DNA of 64,000 bases, taken from the NCBI RefSeq assembly GCF_050859025.1, contig NZ_CP138200.1:2418001-2482000 (forward strand), read 5' to 3'. Both the position numbers and the translations under genes were made by a program. Position 1 is the stretch's first letter; the number at the start of each line of letters is the position of its first letter. A model generated the notes under the pieces. The model was not told the origin of the DNA. It ran no database searches and saw nothing but the letters and a program-made list of their open reading frames with translations. This stretch comes from Wukongibacter sp050859025 (lineage in GTDB: Bacteria; Bacillota; Clostridia; Peptostreptococcales; Caminicellaceae). This document shows, in pieces, positions 16,968 to 24,590 of this stretch.

Positions 16968-17231
16968 ATGGAAAAAATAGTTAGAATACTAAATGAATCG
17001 GGACTACATGCAAGACCTGCAGCTGTTTTTGTGAAGACAGCATCGGGATATAAATCTGAGATAAAGATAGAGGCTAAGGGAACTTGTCTAAATGCGAAGT
17101 CTATTATGAATATATTAAGTTTAGGAGCCAAAATGGGAGATGAGATTAAGATTATTGCAAATGGTCCAGATGAAGAAGAAGCGATTCAGGGGTTAGTTAA
17201 GCTTGTAGGATCAAAATTTGAAGGAGTATAG
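16968..17231 (+). CDS. ptsH: Phosphocarrier protein HPr
   Basis: An 87-residue HPr. The active-site His14 lies in ESGLHARPAA, and the regulatory HPr-kinase serine is Ser45 in CLNAKSIMNILSLGA. HPr carries phosphate from enzyme I to EIIA proteins and, when Ser-phosphorylated, acts in carbon catabolite control. The start at 16968 is chosen because AAGGAGGA lies 8 bases upstream; ATG 16962 and the long frame from 16923 are spaced wrongly. It follows the EIIA gene by 44 bases. Enzyme I is not in this window. Confidence 0.93.
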   Translation: MEKIVRILNESGLHARPAAVFVKTASGYKSEIKIEAKGTCLNAKSIMNILSLGAKMGDEIKIIANGPDEEEAIQGLVKLVGSKFEGV

Positions 17232-17330
17232 AAAATACCATAAAAATCTAGGGTCTAATAAGTAGTAAAAAGAGTATTTGGGATGATTACCAGTAATAAA
17301 TAAAATATTGGGAGAACATCCCTTTAGTTA

Positions 17331-17483
17331 TTAAGAAGAATTTTCATATGTATCTATAACCGGTCATGGAAAAATCTGTATATAAGGTGGATCGAAGGTA
17401 AAAAGGATAAACATTGTAGTAATCATTATTAAAGCAAATAAAGAAACTATTGTAAATATCCTTGAAAGCTTTTTATAGATCAT
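17331..17483 (-). other. Possible small membrane peptide or gene fragment with in-frame TGA
   Basis: On the minus strand an ATG at 17483 opens 39 codons that read like a membrane peptide (MIYKKLSRIFTIVSLFALIM, then a hydrophobic stretch ending FDPPYIQIFP) to a TGA at 17364-17366. The frame then continues for ten plausible codons (PVIDTYENSS) to TAA. There is no ribosome binding site before the ATG. It may be a decayed gene fragment or chance. The genome uses selenocysteine, but nothing else supports reading this TGA. Confidence 0.2.
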
Positions 17484-17498
17484 AAACTTATAGCTGAC

Positions 17499-17600
17499 TA
17501 TAGAAATCGCAATAAATCTTTTACATTTTGATTACCTGAAAAGCCTTGAAACGTTGGCTATTCAAGAAATCAAAATGTAGATTTATAAGTGCGTTCTATA
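17499..17600 (+). repeat. Family B hairpin element, copy B-4 (well preserved)
   Basis: Starts TATAGAAATCGCAATAAATC and ends GATTTATAAGTGCGTTCTATA. The inner arms TACATTTTGATT/AATCAAAATGTA and the loop stem AGCC/GGCT pair perfectly. It is nearly identical (about three differences) to the reverse complement of B-5 at 62841. Confidence 0.9.
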
Positions 17601-17810
17601 TAGTTGATTTATTACAACAGAAATTTGAGATTGATGGTTTTAGAAATTAAACAAATATTTGAAATATATCTAGTAATTTGTAAGAATATCTAGTATAATT
17701 TTGGCGTAATAAACTTATAAAAATAGGCAATGATACTATGTGGATTATACTTTTTAACAATGATATAGAGTATTGATCTAATATTTTTTATAAAAAAGGG
17801 GAGATCATCT

Positions 17811-18560
17811 ATGAAAGAAAAGATTGGAAATATCAAAATAAATGTTGTAGATAACTATGAAGAAATGAGTAAAGAGGCTGCTCGTTTAGTTGCTGCTCAG
17901 ATTAGGCTAAAACCAGAAAGTGTTGTTGGATTTGCAACAGGATCAACTCCGACGGAAATGTATAAAGAACTAGTAAAAATGCATAGAGAGGAAGGCTTAG
18001 ATTTTTCTAAAATAGTAAGTTTCAATTTAGATGAATACTACCCAATTGATCCAAAATCGGAACAAAGCTATTATTTCTATATGATGGATAATTTATTTGA
18101 GCATATAAATATTGAGAGAAGCAATATTAATATCCCAAACGGTAAGGCGGAAAATGTTGAAACTGAATGTAGACAATATGAAGAAAAAATTCGCCGTGCG
18201 GGTGGGATAGATTTACAAGTTTTAGGTATTGGTCCTAATGGTCATATAGGTTTTAATGAGCCAGATTTAAAGTTTGAAGCGGAGACACATATAATAGATC
18301 TAGATAAAAAAACTATTGAAGCTAATTCAAGGTTTTTTCACAGTATAGATGAAGTGCCTAAGCGGGCGATAACTATGGGTATAAAGACAATAATGCATGC
18401 TAAAAAAATTGTTTTACTGGCTAATGGCAGTGGGAAAGCTGAGGTAATCAAAGAAGCAATTCTTGGTAGTATAGTACCAAAGCTACCAGCATCAATATTA
18501 CAGCTTCATCAAGATGTAACTATAATATGTGATAAGGAAGCGAGCAAAGAATTATTTTAA
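17811..18560 (+). CDS. nagB: Glucosamine-6-phosphate deaminase
   Basis: A 249-residue enzyme that converts glucosamine-6-phosphate to fructose-6-phosphate and ammonia, feeding amino sugars into glycolysis. Family signatures: VGFATGSTPTEMYKEL, SFNLDEYYPI (catalytic Asp) and LGIGPNGHIGFNEP (catalytic His and substrate loop). The length matches NagB. GGGGAGATC precedes ATG. It lies 580 bases after the HPr gene, so it probably has its own promoter. No nagA is present in the window; GlcNAc-6-phosphate deacetylation would need a gene elsewhere. Confidence 0.95.
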   Translation: MKEKIGNIKINVVDNYEEMSKEAARLVAAQIRLKPESVVGFATGSTPTEMYKELVKMHREEGLDFSKIVSFNLDEYYPIDPKSEQSYYFYMMDNLFEHINIERSNINIPNGKAENVETECRQYEEKIRRAGGIDLQVLGIGPNGHIGFNEPDLKFEAETHIIDLDKKTIEANSRFFHSIDEVPKRAITMGIKTIMHAKKIVLLANGSGKAEVIKEAILGSIVPKLPASILQLHQDVTIICDKEASKELF

Positions 18561-18641
18561 TATATAAAGCCTCTGCTTAAATCTCTATAGCTTACAATTT
18601 TAAAGAAAAATTTTTAAAAATTAAATACATAAATAAGTTAG

Positions 18642-18679
18642 AAAATGGACTATAGTAGGAATATTCTATAGTCTATTTT
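18642..18679 (+). terminator. Terminator after nagB
   Basis: AAAATGGACTATAG (18642-18655) pairs over 14 bp with CTATAGTCTATTTT (18666-18679), with one G-U pair and a 10-base loop. The 3' arm ends in TATTTTA. It follows nagB by 80 bases. Confidence 0.6.
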
Positions 18680-18695
18680 AGTATGCACTTAAAAA

Positions 18696-18896
18696 ATGTC
18701 CACATATTTATTCTTATGGATTAATTACATGAGCTTAATGAAAAGGGGCTGGAAGGATACTGTAAGGGCAAATCCCAGCGAAATCACCAGAATAATTATG
18801 AGATTTGTTCCATATGCGGGCCTATATCCTTGGCACTGTCATATATTAGAGCATGAAGATCATGAGATGATGCGCCCCTATGAAATAATATATTAA
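18696..18896 (+). pseudogene. Remnant of a CotA-like multicopper oxidase
   Basis: A 66-codon frame whose last ~50 residues (from about GWKDTVRANPSE) match the extreme C-terminus of spore-coat laccase/bilirubin-oxidase multicopper oxidases: PYAGLYPWHCHILEHEDHE followed by MMRPYEI. This includes the HCH type 1/type 3 copper ligands and the axial Met region. A full enzyme is about 500 residues and the other copper sites are missing, so this cannot be a functional oxidase. There is no ribosome binding site. It is a deletion remnant. It fits a sporulating ancestor that carried a CotA-type coat protein. Confidence 0.85.
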
Positions 18897-18987
18897 GAAA
18901 TATGATATGAATTCAGAATTGTTAGAAGATAAGACTGTATATGTTATAATAATATTGTTTGAAGACTTGAATAGGGGGAAAAGGAAG

Positions 18988-19605
18988 ATGAATGAAAAAG
19001 AAATAATTAATATAATTGATAATTTTTCAAAACGAAATATCGAAGCCTTTTATTTTGATAGCTTAGAAGAGGCTAAAATGAAAGTTCTAGATATGATTCC
19101 TAAAACAAAAACAGTTGGCATAGGAAATTCTCAGACCTTGAAGAAAATGAATATATCTAGGGTACTTGAAGAAAGAGGCAACATTGTTTATGATAAGACC
19201 TTTGCTAAGAATAAAGAAGAAATCAGGGATTTGAAAAGAAAATCTTTACTAACCGATTGGTATATTACTAGTTCAAATGCCGTATCTGTAGAAGGTCATA
19301 TAGTCAATATCGACCATAGTGGAAATAGAGTAGCGGCTATGGTTTATGGCCCTGATAAAGTTATAGTTATTGTTGGGATAAATAAGATAGAAGGAACATT
19401 GGATGATGCAATGAAACGAGCTAGAAATCATGCTGCACCATTAAATGCAATAAGAGCTGGGTATAACCCTCCATGTGTTGAGCTAAAAAGATGTGTGGAT
19501 TGTTTGACAAAGGATAGAGTGTGCTATAACGTTGTAACGATTGAAGGTCAATATATTCCTAATAGAATGAAGTTGTTTATAGTGAATGAAGATCTAGGAT
19601 TTTAG
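18988..19605 (+). CDS. LUD-domain (LutC/YkgG-like) protein
   Basis: A 205-residue protein of the LUD/DUF162 family, related to LutC and the C-terminal part of LutB from lactate-utilisation complexes. Family features: TVGIGNSQTLKKM, ADWYITSSNAVS-like LTDWYITSSNAVSVEGHIV, GNRVAAMVYGPDKVIVIVG and a Cys cluster near the C-terminus (CVELKRCVDCLTKDRVC) that could bind a metal or cluster. The start at 18988 follows GGGGGAAAAGG; the frame extends to 18907 without a site. It stands alone rather than in lutABC, so the actual substrate is unknown. Confidence 0.8.
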   Translation: MNEKEIINIIDNFSKRNIEAFYFDSLEEAKMKVLDMIPKTKTVGIGNSQTLKKMNISRVLEERGNIVYDKTFAKNKEEIRDLKRKSLLTDWYITSSNAVSVEGHIVNIDHSGNRVAAMVYGPDKVIVIVGINKIEGTLDDAMKRARNHAAPLNAIRAGYNPPCVELKRCVDCLTKDRVCYNVVTIEGQYIPNRMKLFIVNEDLGF

Positions 19606-19761
19606 GAAGAAAATACGTAATATTATTATGGTAAACTGATTGGAGCTTGAGAGAATTTAACTACTCGTAAATGACAAGCATTTTGAAATTTTATAGATAA
19701 TATGGGGTGAATTTAACAATAGACTGATATAATTAAGGATTATAGTGGTTGGAAGATATAT

Positions 19762-19865
19762 TATAGAGATTCAAGTAGAACTATTAATTTATACCCATAG
19801 AGAACTCTCAGAGATATCGAATATCTCGATATGTATAAATTAAGCTTTGATATATGAACTCTATA
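19762..19865 (+). repeat. Family A hairpin element, copy A-6
   Basis: Starts TATAGAGATTCAAGTAGAAC and ends TATATGAACTCTATA. The central loop differs from other copies (CAGAGATATCGAATATCTCG), while the outer arms AATTTATACCCAT and ATGTATAAATTAAG are kept. It ends 24 bases before the permease start codon. Confidence 0.8.
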
Positions 19866-19888
19866 AAACAAACTAGAGAGGTGTACCA

Positions 19889-21241
19889 ATGATTACAGTT
19901 AAAAATAGAGAAATACTTATTACCACCCTAATTTTACCTCTAATAATATTCTTTTTATCGAAGCTAAGCTTAAATCATAAAATAATTTTATATTCTACAG
20001 TATTAGTAATATTATGGTGGACAACAAGTGCTATTGATAGAAATATTTCTTCGATCTTTCTAATTTGTATTTATTTTATATTTAGTAATGCACCAATAAA
20101 GGTCATTTTGAAGTTTCCTATGTCATCGAATTTTTTAATGATAGTATTTATTTTTTTACTATCTGAAGGAATAGTAAAATCAAATCTTGCTGATTATATT
20201 TCAAAGAAGCTGTTGGTTAGGATAGGAGATACTCCGATAAAATTGATTTTCTTGTCCTTTATATTAGGCATACTACTTATATTTCTAATTCCTCAACCCT
20301 TTCCAAGGGTTATATTACTTTCAATAATATACAGCGAATTTTTAAGTAAGCAAGATATAAACGAAGATATCAGGTCCACAATACTTTTTAGTATTTATGC
20401 AGCTTCAACATGTACATCTATGATGTTTTTAAATGGAGATGTATTATTAAATTATTTAGCCTTACAATTTGGCAATGTAGATTTTACATGGATGGAGTGG
20501 TTGAAATATATGACTCCTCCAGCAATAATAATTTGCTTGCTAGTATTTGCATCTTTTATAGCCCTGTTTAGAAAGAGCATACCTAAAACCTATTTTTCTT
20601 TTGAAGGAAATGTAGATGAATCATTGGTTTTAAATAGAAAGCAGAAGCAAACATTGGTTATTGTAGGTATAGTATTAATTCTTTTTATAAGCCAGCCTAT
20701 ACATTCTTTGAAGTTTGAGTGGATAACCTTTTTAGGAGTATTATTAATGTTTTTAATGAGGATATTGGAATTGAAAGATATAAGATCAATAAATATAAAT
20801 CTTCTTATATTTTTAACAGCGGCTTTTTCCATTAGCGGAGTATTGAAGCACATAGGAACAAGTGAATTATTATCTTCACAAATAACGAGGCTTTTAGATC
20901 ATCAAGATAAAACCCTATTTATCATTTCCGTTATTGGAATAGTTATGATTTTACATATATTTTTAGGTAGTGCAATTACTACGATCTCCGTAGGTTTACC
21001 TATACTTTTAAGCTCTAAAGGGTTTAAAATAGATCCAGCAGTTTTGACCCTTATTTCTTATGTTGTTGTAAACATGCATTATTTATTGCCATTTCATCAC
21101 GCAACTATAATGATAGGCTTTGGGCAGAATCAGTATTCAAATTTAAAGGTATTCAAATTTGGGTTAGTTTTAACAGTATTGACCTTTTTGTCTGTAATTT
21201 TTATTTTAATTCCTTGGTGGATGTTTATAGGTATAATTTAA
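19889..21241 (+). CDS. SLC13/DASS-like anion permease
   Basis: A 450-residue integral membrane protein with about 11-12 hydrophobic segments. The pattern of repeats (VLVILWWTTSAIDRNISSIF; FLMIVFIFLLSEGIVKSNLADYI; a second half with INLLIFLTAAFSISGVLKHIG) resembles the divalent anion:Na+ symporter (SLC13/CitT) group, which imports dicarboxylates or sulfate-like anions. Match is by topology and weak motifs only; the canonical SNT motifs are not obvious (the second-half equivalent is near GSAITTISVGLPILL). AGAGAGGTG precedes ATG. It is monocistronic, with family A copies on both sides. Confidence 0.65.
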   Translation: MITVKNREILITTLILPLIIFFLSKLSLNHKIILYSTVLVILWWTTSAIDRNISSIFLICIYFIFSNAPIKVILKFPMSSNFLMIVFIFLLSEGIVKSNLADYISKKLLVRIGDTPIKLIFLSFILGILLIFLIPQPFPRVILLSIIYSEFLSKQDINEDIRSTILFSIYAASTCTSMMFLNGDVLLNYLALQFGNVDFTWMEWLKYMTPPAIIICLLVFASFIALFRKSIPKTYFSFEGNVDESLVLNRKQKQTLVIVGIVLILFISQPIHSLKFEWITFLGVLLMFLMRILELKDIRSININLLIFLTAAFSISGVLKHIGTSELLSSQITRLLDHQDKTLFIISVIGIVMILHIFLGSAITTISVGLPILLSSKGFKIDPAVLTLISYVVVNMHYLLPFHHATIMIGFGQNQYSNLKVFKFGLVLTVLTFLSVIFILIPWWMFIGII

Positions 21242-21308
21242 TTAATGTCATAATAGAAAAAAATTAAAATTTACAGAGGAAAATTATAAATAATATGGAA
21301 CTGAATTA

Positions 21309-21410
21309 TATAGAGTTCAAAGTAAATCTTGATTTATACATATCAAAATATCCGATGCTTCTTAGGATTTTTGATGTGCATAAATTAAAGTTTTGACTGG
21401 AATCTCTATA
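21309..21410 (-). repeat. Family A hairpin element, copy A-7 (reverse)
   Basis: In reverse orientation: starts TATAGAGTTCAAAGTAAATC and ends TTTTGACTGGAATCTCTATA. The arms GATTTATACATATCAAAATA and TTTTTGATGTGCATAAATTA pair with few mismatches. It ends 46 bases before the S9 peptidase start. Confidence 0.85.
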
Positions 21411-21455
21411 ATATAGAATTTTTGAAAATATAAATATTAAGAGGGGTAGATTTAT

Positions 21456-23459
21456 ATGGAAAATATTAAATTGGATGATTTTATTGAATATAAATATTTG
21501 TCTAGAGTTAAGTATTCTCCAAATGGTGAGAATGCTTGTTTTGCTATGCATAAAGCTGATGTAGATGATAATAAATACCTTTCGAATCTATGGCTGTATA
21601 GATCTAAAGAGAAAAAGTATTTACAGTTAACTGCTTTTAATCAGGAAAGTAATTTTATATGGATGGACGATGAAGAACATATACTTTTCTCAGGTACGAG
21701 AGATTCAAAGGATGAAGAGAAGCGTAAAGCAGGTGAAGAATTTACTCAGTTTTATAAGATTAATATAAATGGAGGAGAGGCTAAGGAAGCTTTTCGTATT
21801 CACAAAGATGTTGATACTATAAAAGAAATTGATAAGAATAAATTTGTTTTTACTGCTTCTTCCCATGTTGATAAAAGAGAGCTGTATGAGTTAAGTGAAG
21901 AGGATAGAGATGAGGAATTAAAGCAAAGAAAAGAAGATAAAGATTATGAAGTACTAGATGAGATTCCATTTTGGTCCAATGGTAGCGGATATACAAACAA
22001 ATATAGAAGTAGACTATTTATATATAATGTAGATACAGATGGGATTGAGCCGCTAACTGATGGCTATATGGATGTGGAGGATTTTCACTTAAATAATGAT
22101 AAATCAAAGATAATATTTATATCGATGTCTTATGAAAACAAAATGGAGTTTGAAAGTGATATTTATGTTTATGATTTATCACTTAAAAAGCTAGAGAAGC
22201 TATCAACAGATGAAAGGTTCGTCTACGAGTATGCAAATTTTATAAATGAGGATACGGTTATATGTACGGGAAATGATATGAAAGACTATGGTATTAACGG
22301 AAATCCTAAATTCTATTTGATTGATATAAATACAAAGACTAAAAGATGCTTGACACCAGACCTTGATGTCAGTATGTGGAATTCTGTTGGATCTGACTGT
22401 AGATATGGAAACTCAGCAGACATTAAAAGCTATGGAGAATATACATATTTTGTAACAACAGAGAATGAGAGTTCATACTTAAATAGAATAGATATTAATG
22501 GAAATATTGAAAAGGTAACTACTGTGAAGGGGACTGTAGATGATTATGATATAAATGGTGGTATTGGATTGTTTATAGGTTTTAGAGATATGAAACTCCA
22601 TGAATTATATCAAATAGAGAATAGAAAGGAAACTCAGATTACAGATTTCAATGGTTGGATTCAAAAAGAAAAGAAGGTAGCAGGTATTGAAAGACTAACT
22701 GTTGAGGCTGAGCCTAATGTTTTTGTTGATGGGTGGATTATGAAGCCCGTTGATTTTAATCCAAATAAGAAATATCCAGCTATATTGGATATACATGGTG
22801 GGCCAAAGACTGCATATGGAGAAGTTTTTTTCCATGAGATGCAGTATTGGGCTAATGAAGGATACGTAGTATTTTTCTGTAATCCTAGGGGTAGTGATGG
22901 TAAGGGAAATGATTTTGCGGATATTAGAGGAAAGTATGGAACTATAGACTACGAGGATATTATGAAATTTACAGATGCTGTCCTTGATAAATACGATTAT
23001 ATTGATATTGGCAGAGTTGGAGTTACAGGAGGCTCATATGGAGGATTCATGACAAACTGGATAATTGGTCATACACATAGATTTAAGGCAGCAGCTTCTC
23101 AGAGAAGTATTGCCAATTGGGTTTCATTTTTTGGGACAACTGATATAGGCTACTTTTTTGCTTCAGATCAGTGTGCAAGTACACCTTGGGATAATCATGA
23201 GAAACTATGGTTTCACTCACCGATAAAGTATGCTGACAGAGTAAAAACCCCTACATTGTTTATTCACTCAGAAGAGGATTATAGATGTTGGTTAGTGGAA
23301 GGATTTCAAATGTACACTGCACTAAAGTATCATGGTGTTGAGTCGAGATTATGCATGTTCAGAGGAGAAAATCATGAGTTAAGCAGAAGCGGAAAGCCAA
23401 GGCATAGAGTCAGAAGACTTAAGGAGATTACAGATTGGTTTGATAAGTATTTAAAATAG
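21456..23459 (+). CDS. S9 family peptidase (acylaminoacyl-peptidase/DPP-like)
   Basis: A 667-residue serine peptidase. Residues ~1-400 form a beta-propeller with WD40-like repeats (YSPNGENACFAM, DSKDEEKRKAGEEFTQFYK, NDKSKIIFISMS). The C-terminal alpha/beta hydrolase carries DIHGGPKTAYGE, the nucleophile Ser527 in VTGGSYGGFMTNW, an acid in HSEEDYRC and His640 in GENHELSRSGKPRHR. Such enzymes cleave short peptides or acylated N-termini in the cytoplasm; no signal peptide is seen. AGAGGGG precedes ATG. It has its own leader containing a family A hairpin. The natural substrate is unknown, but it fits peptide catabolism. Confidence 0.9.
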   Translation: MENIKLDDFIEYKYLSRVKYSPNGENACFAMHKADVDDNKYLSNLWLYRSKEKKYLQLTAFNQESNFIWMDDEEHILFSGTRDSKDEEKRKAGEEFTQFYKININGGEAKEAFRIHKDVDTIKEIDKNKFVFTASSHVDKRELYELSEEDRDEELKQRKEDKDYEVLDEIPFWSNGSGYTNKYRSRLFIYNVDTDGIEPLTDGYMDVEDFHLNNDKSKIIFISMSYENKMEFESDIYVYDLSLKKLEKLSTDERFVYEYANFINEDTVICTGNDMKDYGINGNPKFYLIDINTKTKRCLTPDLDVSMWNSVGSDCRYGNSADIKSYGEYTYFVTTENESSYLNRIDINGNIEKVTTVKGTVDDYDINGGIGLFIGFRDMKLHELYQIENRKETQITDFNGWIQKEKKVAGIERLTVEAEPNVFVDGWIMKPVDFNPNKKYPAILDIHGGPKTAYGEVFFHEMQYWANEGYVVFFCNPRGSDGKGNDFADIRGKYGTIDYEDIMKFTDAVLDKYDYIDIGRVGVTGGSYGGFMTNWIIGHTHRFKAAASQRSIANWVSFFGTTDIGYFFASDQCASTPWDNHEKLWFHSPIKYADRVKTPTLFIHSEEDYRCWLVEGFQMYTALKYHGVESRLCMFRGENHELSRSGKPRHRVRRLKEITDWFDKYLK

Positions 23460-23491
23460 AATAAGGAGAAAGGGTGTACCCTTGTAAATAG

Positions 23492-23603
23492 AGTAGTCTT
23501 TGAGAATCCCTTTAGCTCATGCTATCAACCTGTTTTTTTATATAGATTCTAAAGAAAAAACAAATTGATATAAATTGCTAAGACGGGAATCTCAGGGACT
23601 ACT
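23492..23603. repeat. 112-bp near-complete palindrome upstream of the AraC gene
   Basis: The outer arms AGTAGTCTTTGAGAATCCC (23492-23510) and GGGAATCTCAGGGACTACT (23585-23603) pair over 19 bp with one mismatch and two G-U pairs. Pairing continues inward through TTAGC/GCTAAG, TATCAA/TTGATA and GTTTTTT/AAAAAAC to a small loop near 23545. No ORF is inside. It is distinct in sequence from families A and B. It could be a stable RNA hairpin in the AraC leader or a separate MITE. It lies between the S9 peptidase stop and the AraC gene. Confidence 0.8.
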
Positions 23604-23649
23604 TTCGTTCTGTAAGGATTATAAGTAATGGGTTAGAAAAGGAGGCATT

Positions 23650-24576
23650 ATGAATTTTATATTAAATGAGTCAAGAATAACATATATTTCTAAAATTAAT
23701 AAAGTACAAGATTATATAGAGAAACATTTGGAAGAGGATTTAAGTGTAGGTCAGCTTGCAAAAATTGCATGTTTTTCAAGTTTTCATTTTCAGAGGATTT
23801 ATCGACAGATGACTGGTGAGAGCCTCTATGGCTATATCAAAAGACTACGTCTTGAAAAAGCTTCATTTTTACTGCTATCTAATAAGAAAAAATCAATTCA
23901 AGATATCGCTTTATCTCTTGGTTTTTCTAATCAAGCGTCTTTTGCAAAAGCTTTCAAAGGAAAATATGGTATGAGTGCAAGTGAATTTAGATATCTTAAA
24001 GAATCTAGAAGTACGGAAATGATAAATGATATGGATAGAAAAGATATTAGCATGAATGGAAAAGTGTATGATACAAAGATTAGATATACTAAACCTATAG
24101 AATTATCTGTTAAATCAATAGAATCGACAAAAGTGATATATATAAGGCATACAGGGTCATATAAAGGTGATAGTAATCTTTTCGAAGAATTGTTTTCAAA
24201 GCTATATTCCTATGTTAATTCTAGGAACTACGTAAAAAATGATTCAAGGTGGTTTGCTGTATATCATGATTTTGGTGATCTGACGATAGAAGAACAACTA
24301 AGATTAAGTGTCTGTATGTCTATTTATGAAGATGTAAAAACCGACGGTGAATTTGGCAGTATGATTCTAGAAGGTGGTAAATATGCGGTTGGAAGGTTTT
24401 TATTGAGATCCGATGAATATCAACTGGCCTGGAATTATATGCTGTCAAAATGGCTTCCTGAAAGTGGTTATGTTCCAGATGATCGTATGTTTTTTGAATA
24501 TTATCCACCTCAAGAATATATGGAAGAAAAAGAGGAGAAAGTTGTAGAAATCTTTATTCCAATAGCTCCTCTTTAA
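23650..24576 (+). CDS. AraC-family regulator with GyrI-like effector domain
   Basis: A 308-residue transcription regulator. The N-terminal ~110 residues are the AraC double HTH (VQDYIEKHLEEDLSVGQLAK, FSSFHFQRIYRQMTGESLYG, SIQDIALSLGFSNQASFAKAF). The C-terminal ~160 residues are a GyrI/BmrR-like small-molecule-binding domain (VIYIRHTGSYKGDSN, GGKYAVGRF, VEIFIPI). This arrangement (Rob/SoxS-like plus GyrI) is common in regulators of multidrug response. The next gene starts 14 bases downstream, so they form an operon, and the regulator probably controls it. AAGGAGG precedes ATG. Confidence 0.92.
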   Translation: MNFILNESRITYISKINKVQDYIEKHLEEDLSVGQLAKIACFSSFHFQRIYRQMTGESLYGYIKRLRLEKASFLLLSNKKKSIQDIALSLGFSNQASFAKAFKGKYGMSASEFRYLKESRSTEMINDMDRKDISMNGKVYDTKIRYTKPIELSVKSIESTKVIYIRHTGSYKGDSNLFEELFSKLYSYVNSRNYVKNDSRWFAVYHDFGDLTIEEQLRLSVCMSIYEDVKTDGEFGSMILEGGKYAVGRFLLRSDEYQLAWNYMLSKWLPESGYVPDDRMFFEYYPPQEYMEEKEEKVVEIFIPIAPL

Positions 24577-24590
24577 AAGGAGGATGAATT

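Noticed and set aside
17331..17483. A minus-strand small ORF whose TGA might encode selenocysteine
   Set aside because: No ribosome binding site, no recognisable selenoprotein motif around the TGA and no convincing SECIS hairpin. Listed only as a possible fragment.
23461..23649. T-box or other known riboswitch upstream of the AraC gene
   Set aside because: No T-box sequence, specifier loop or terminator; the region is explained by one long palindrome.
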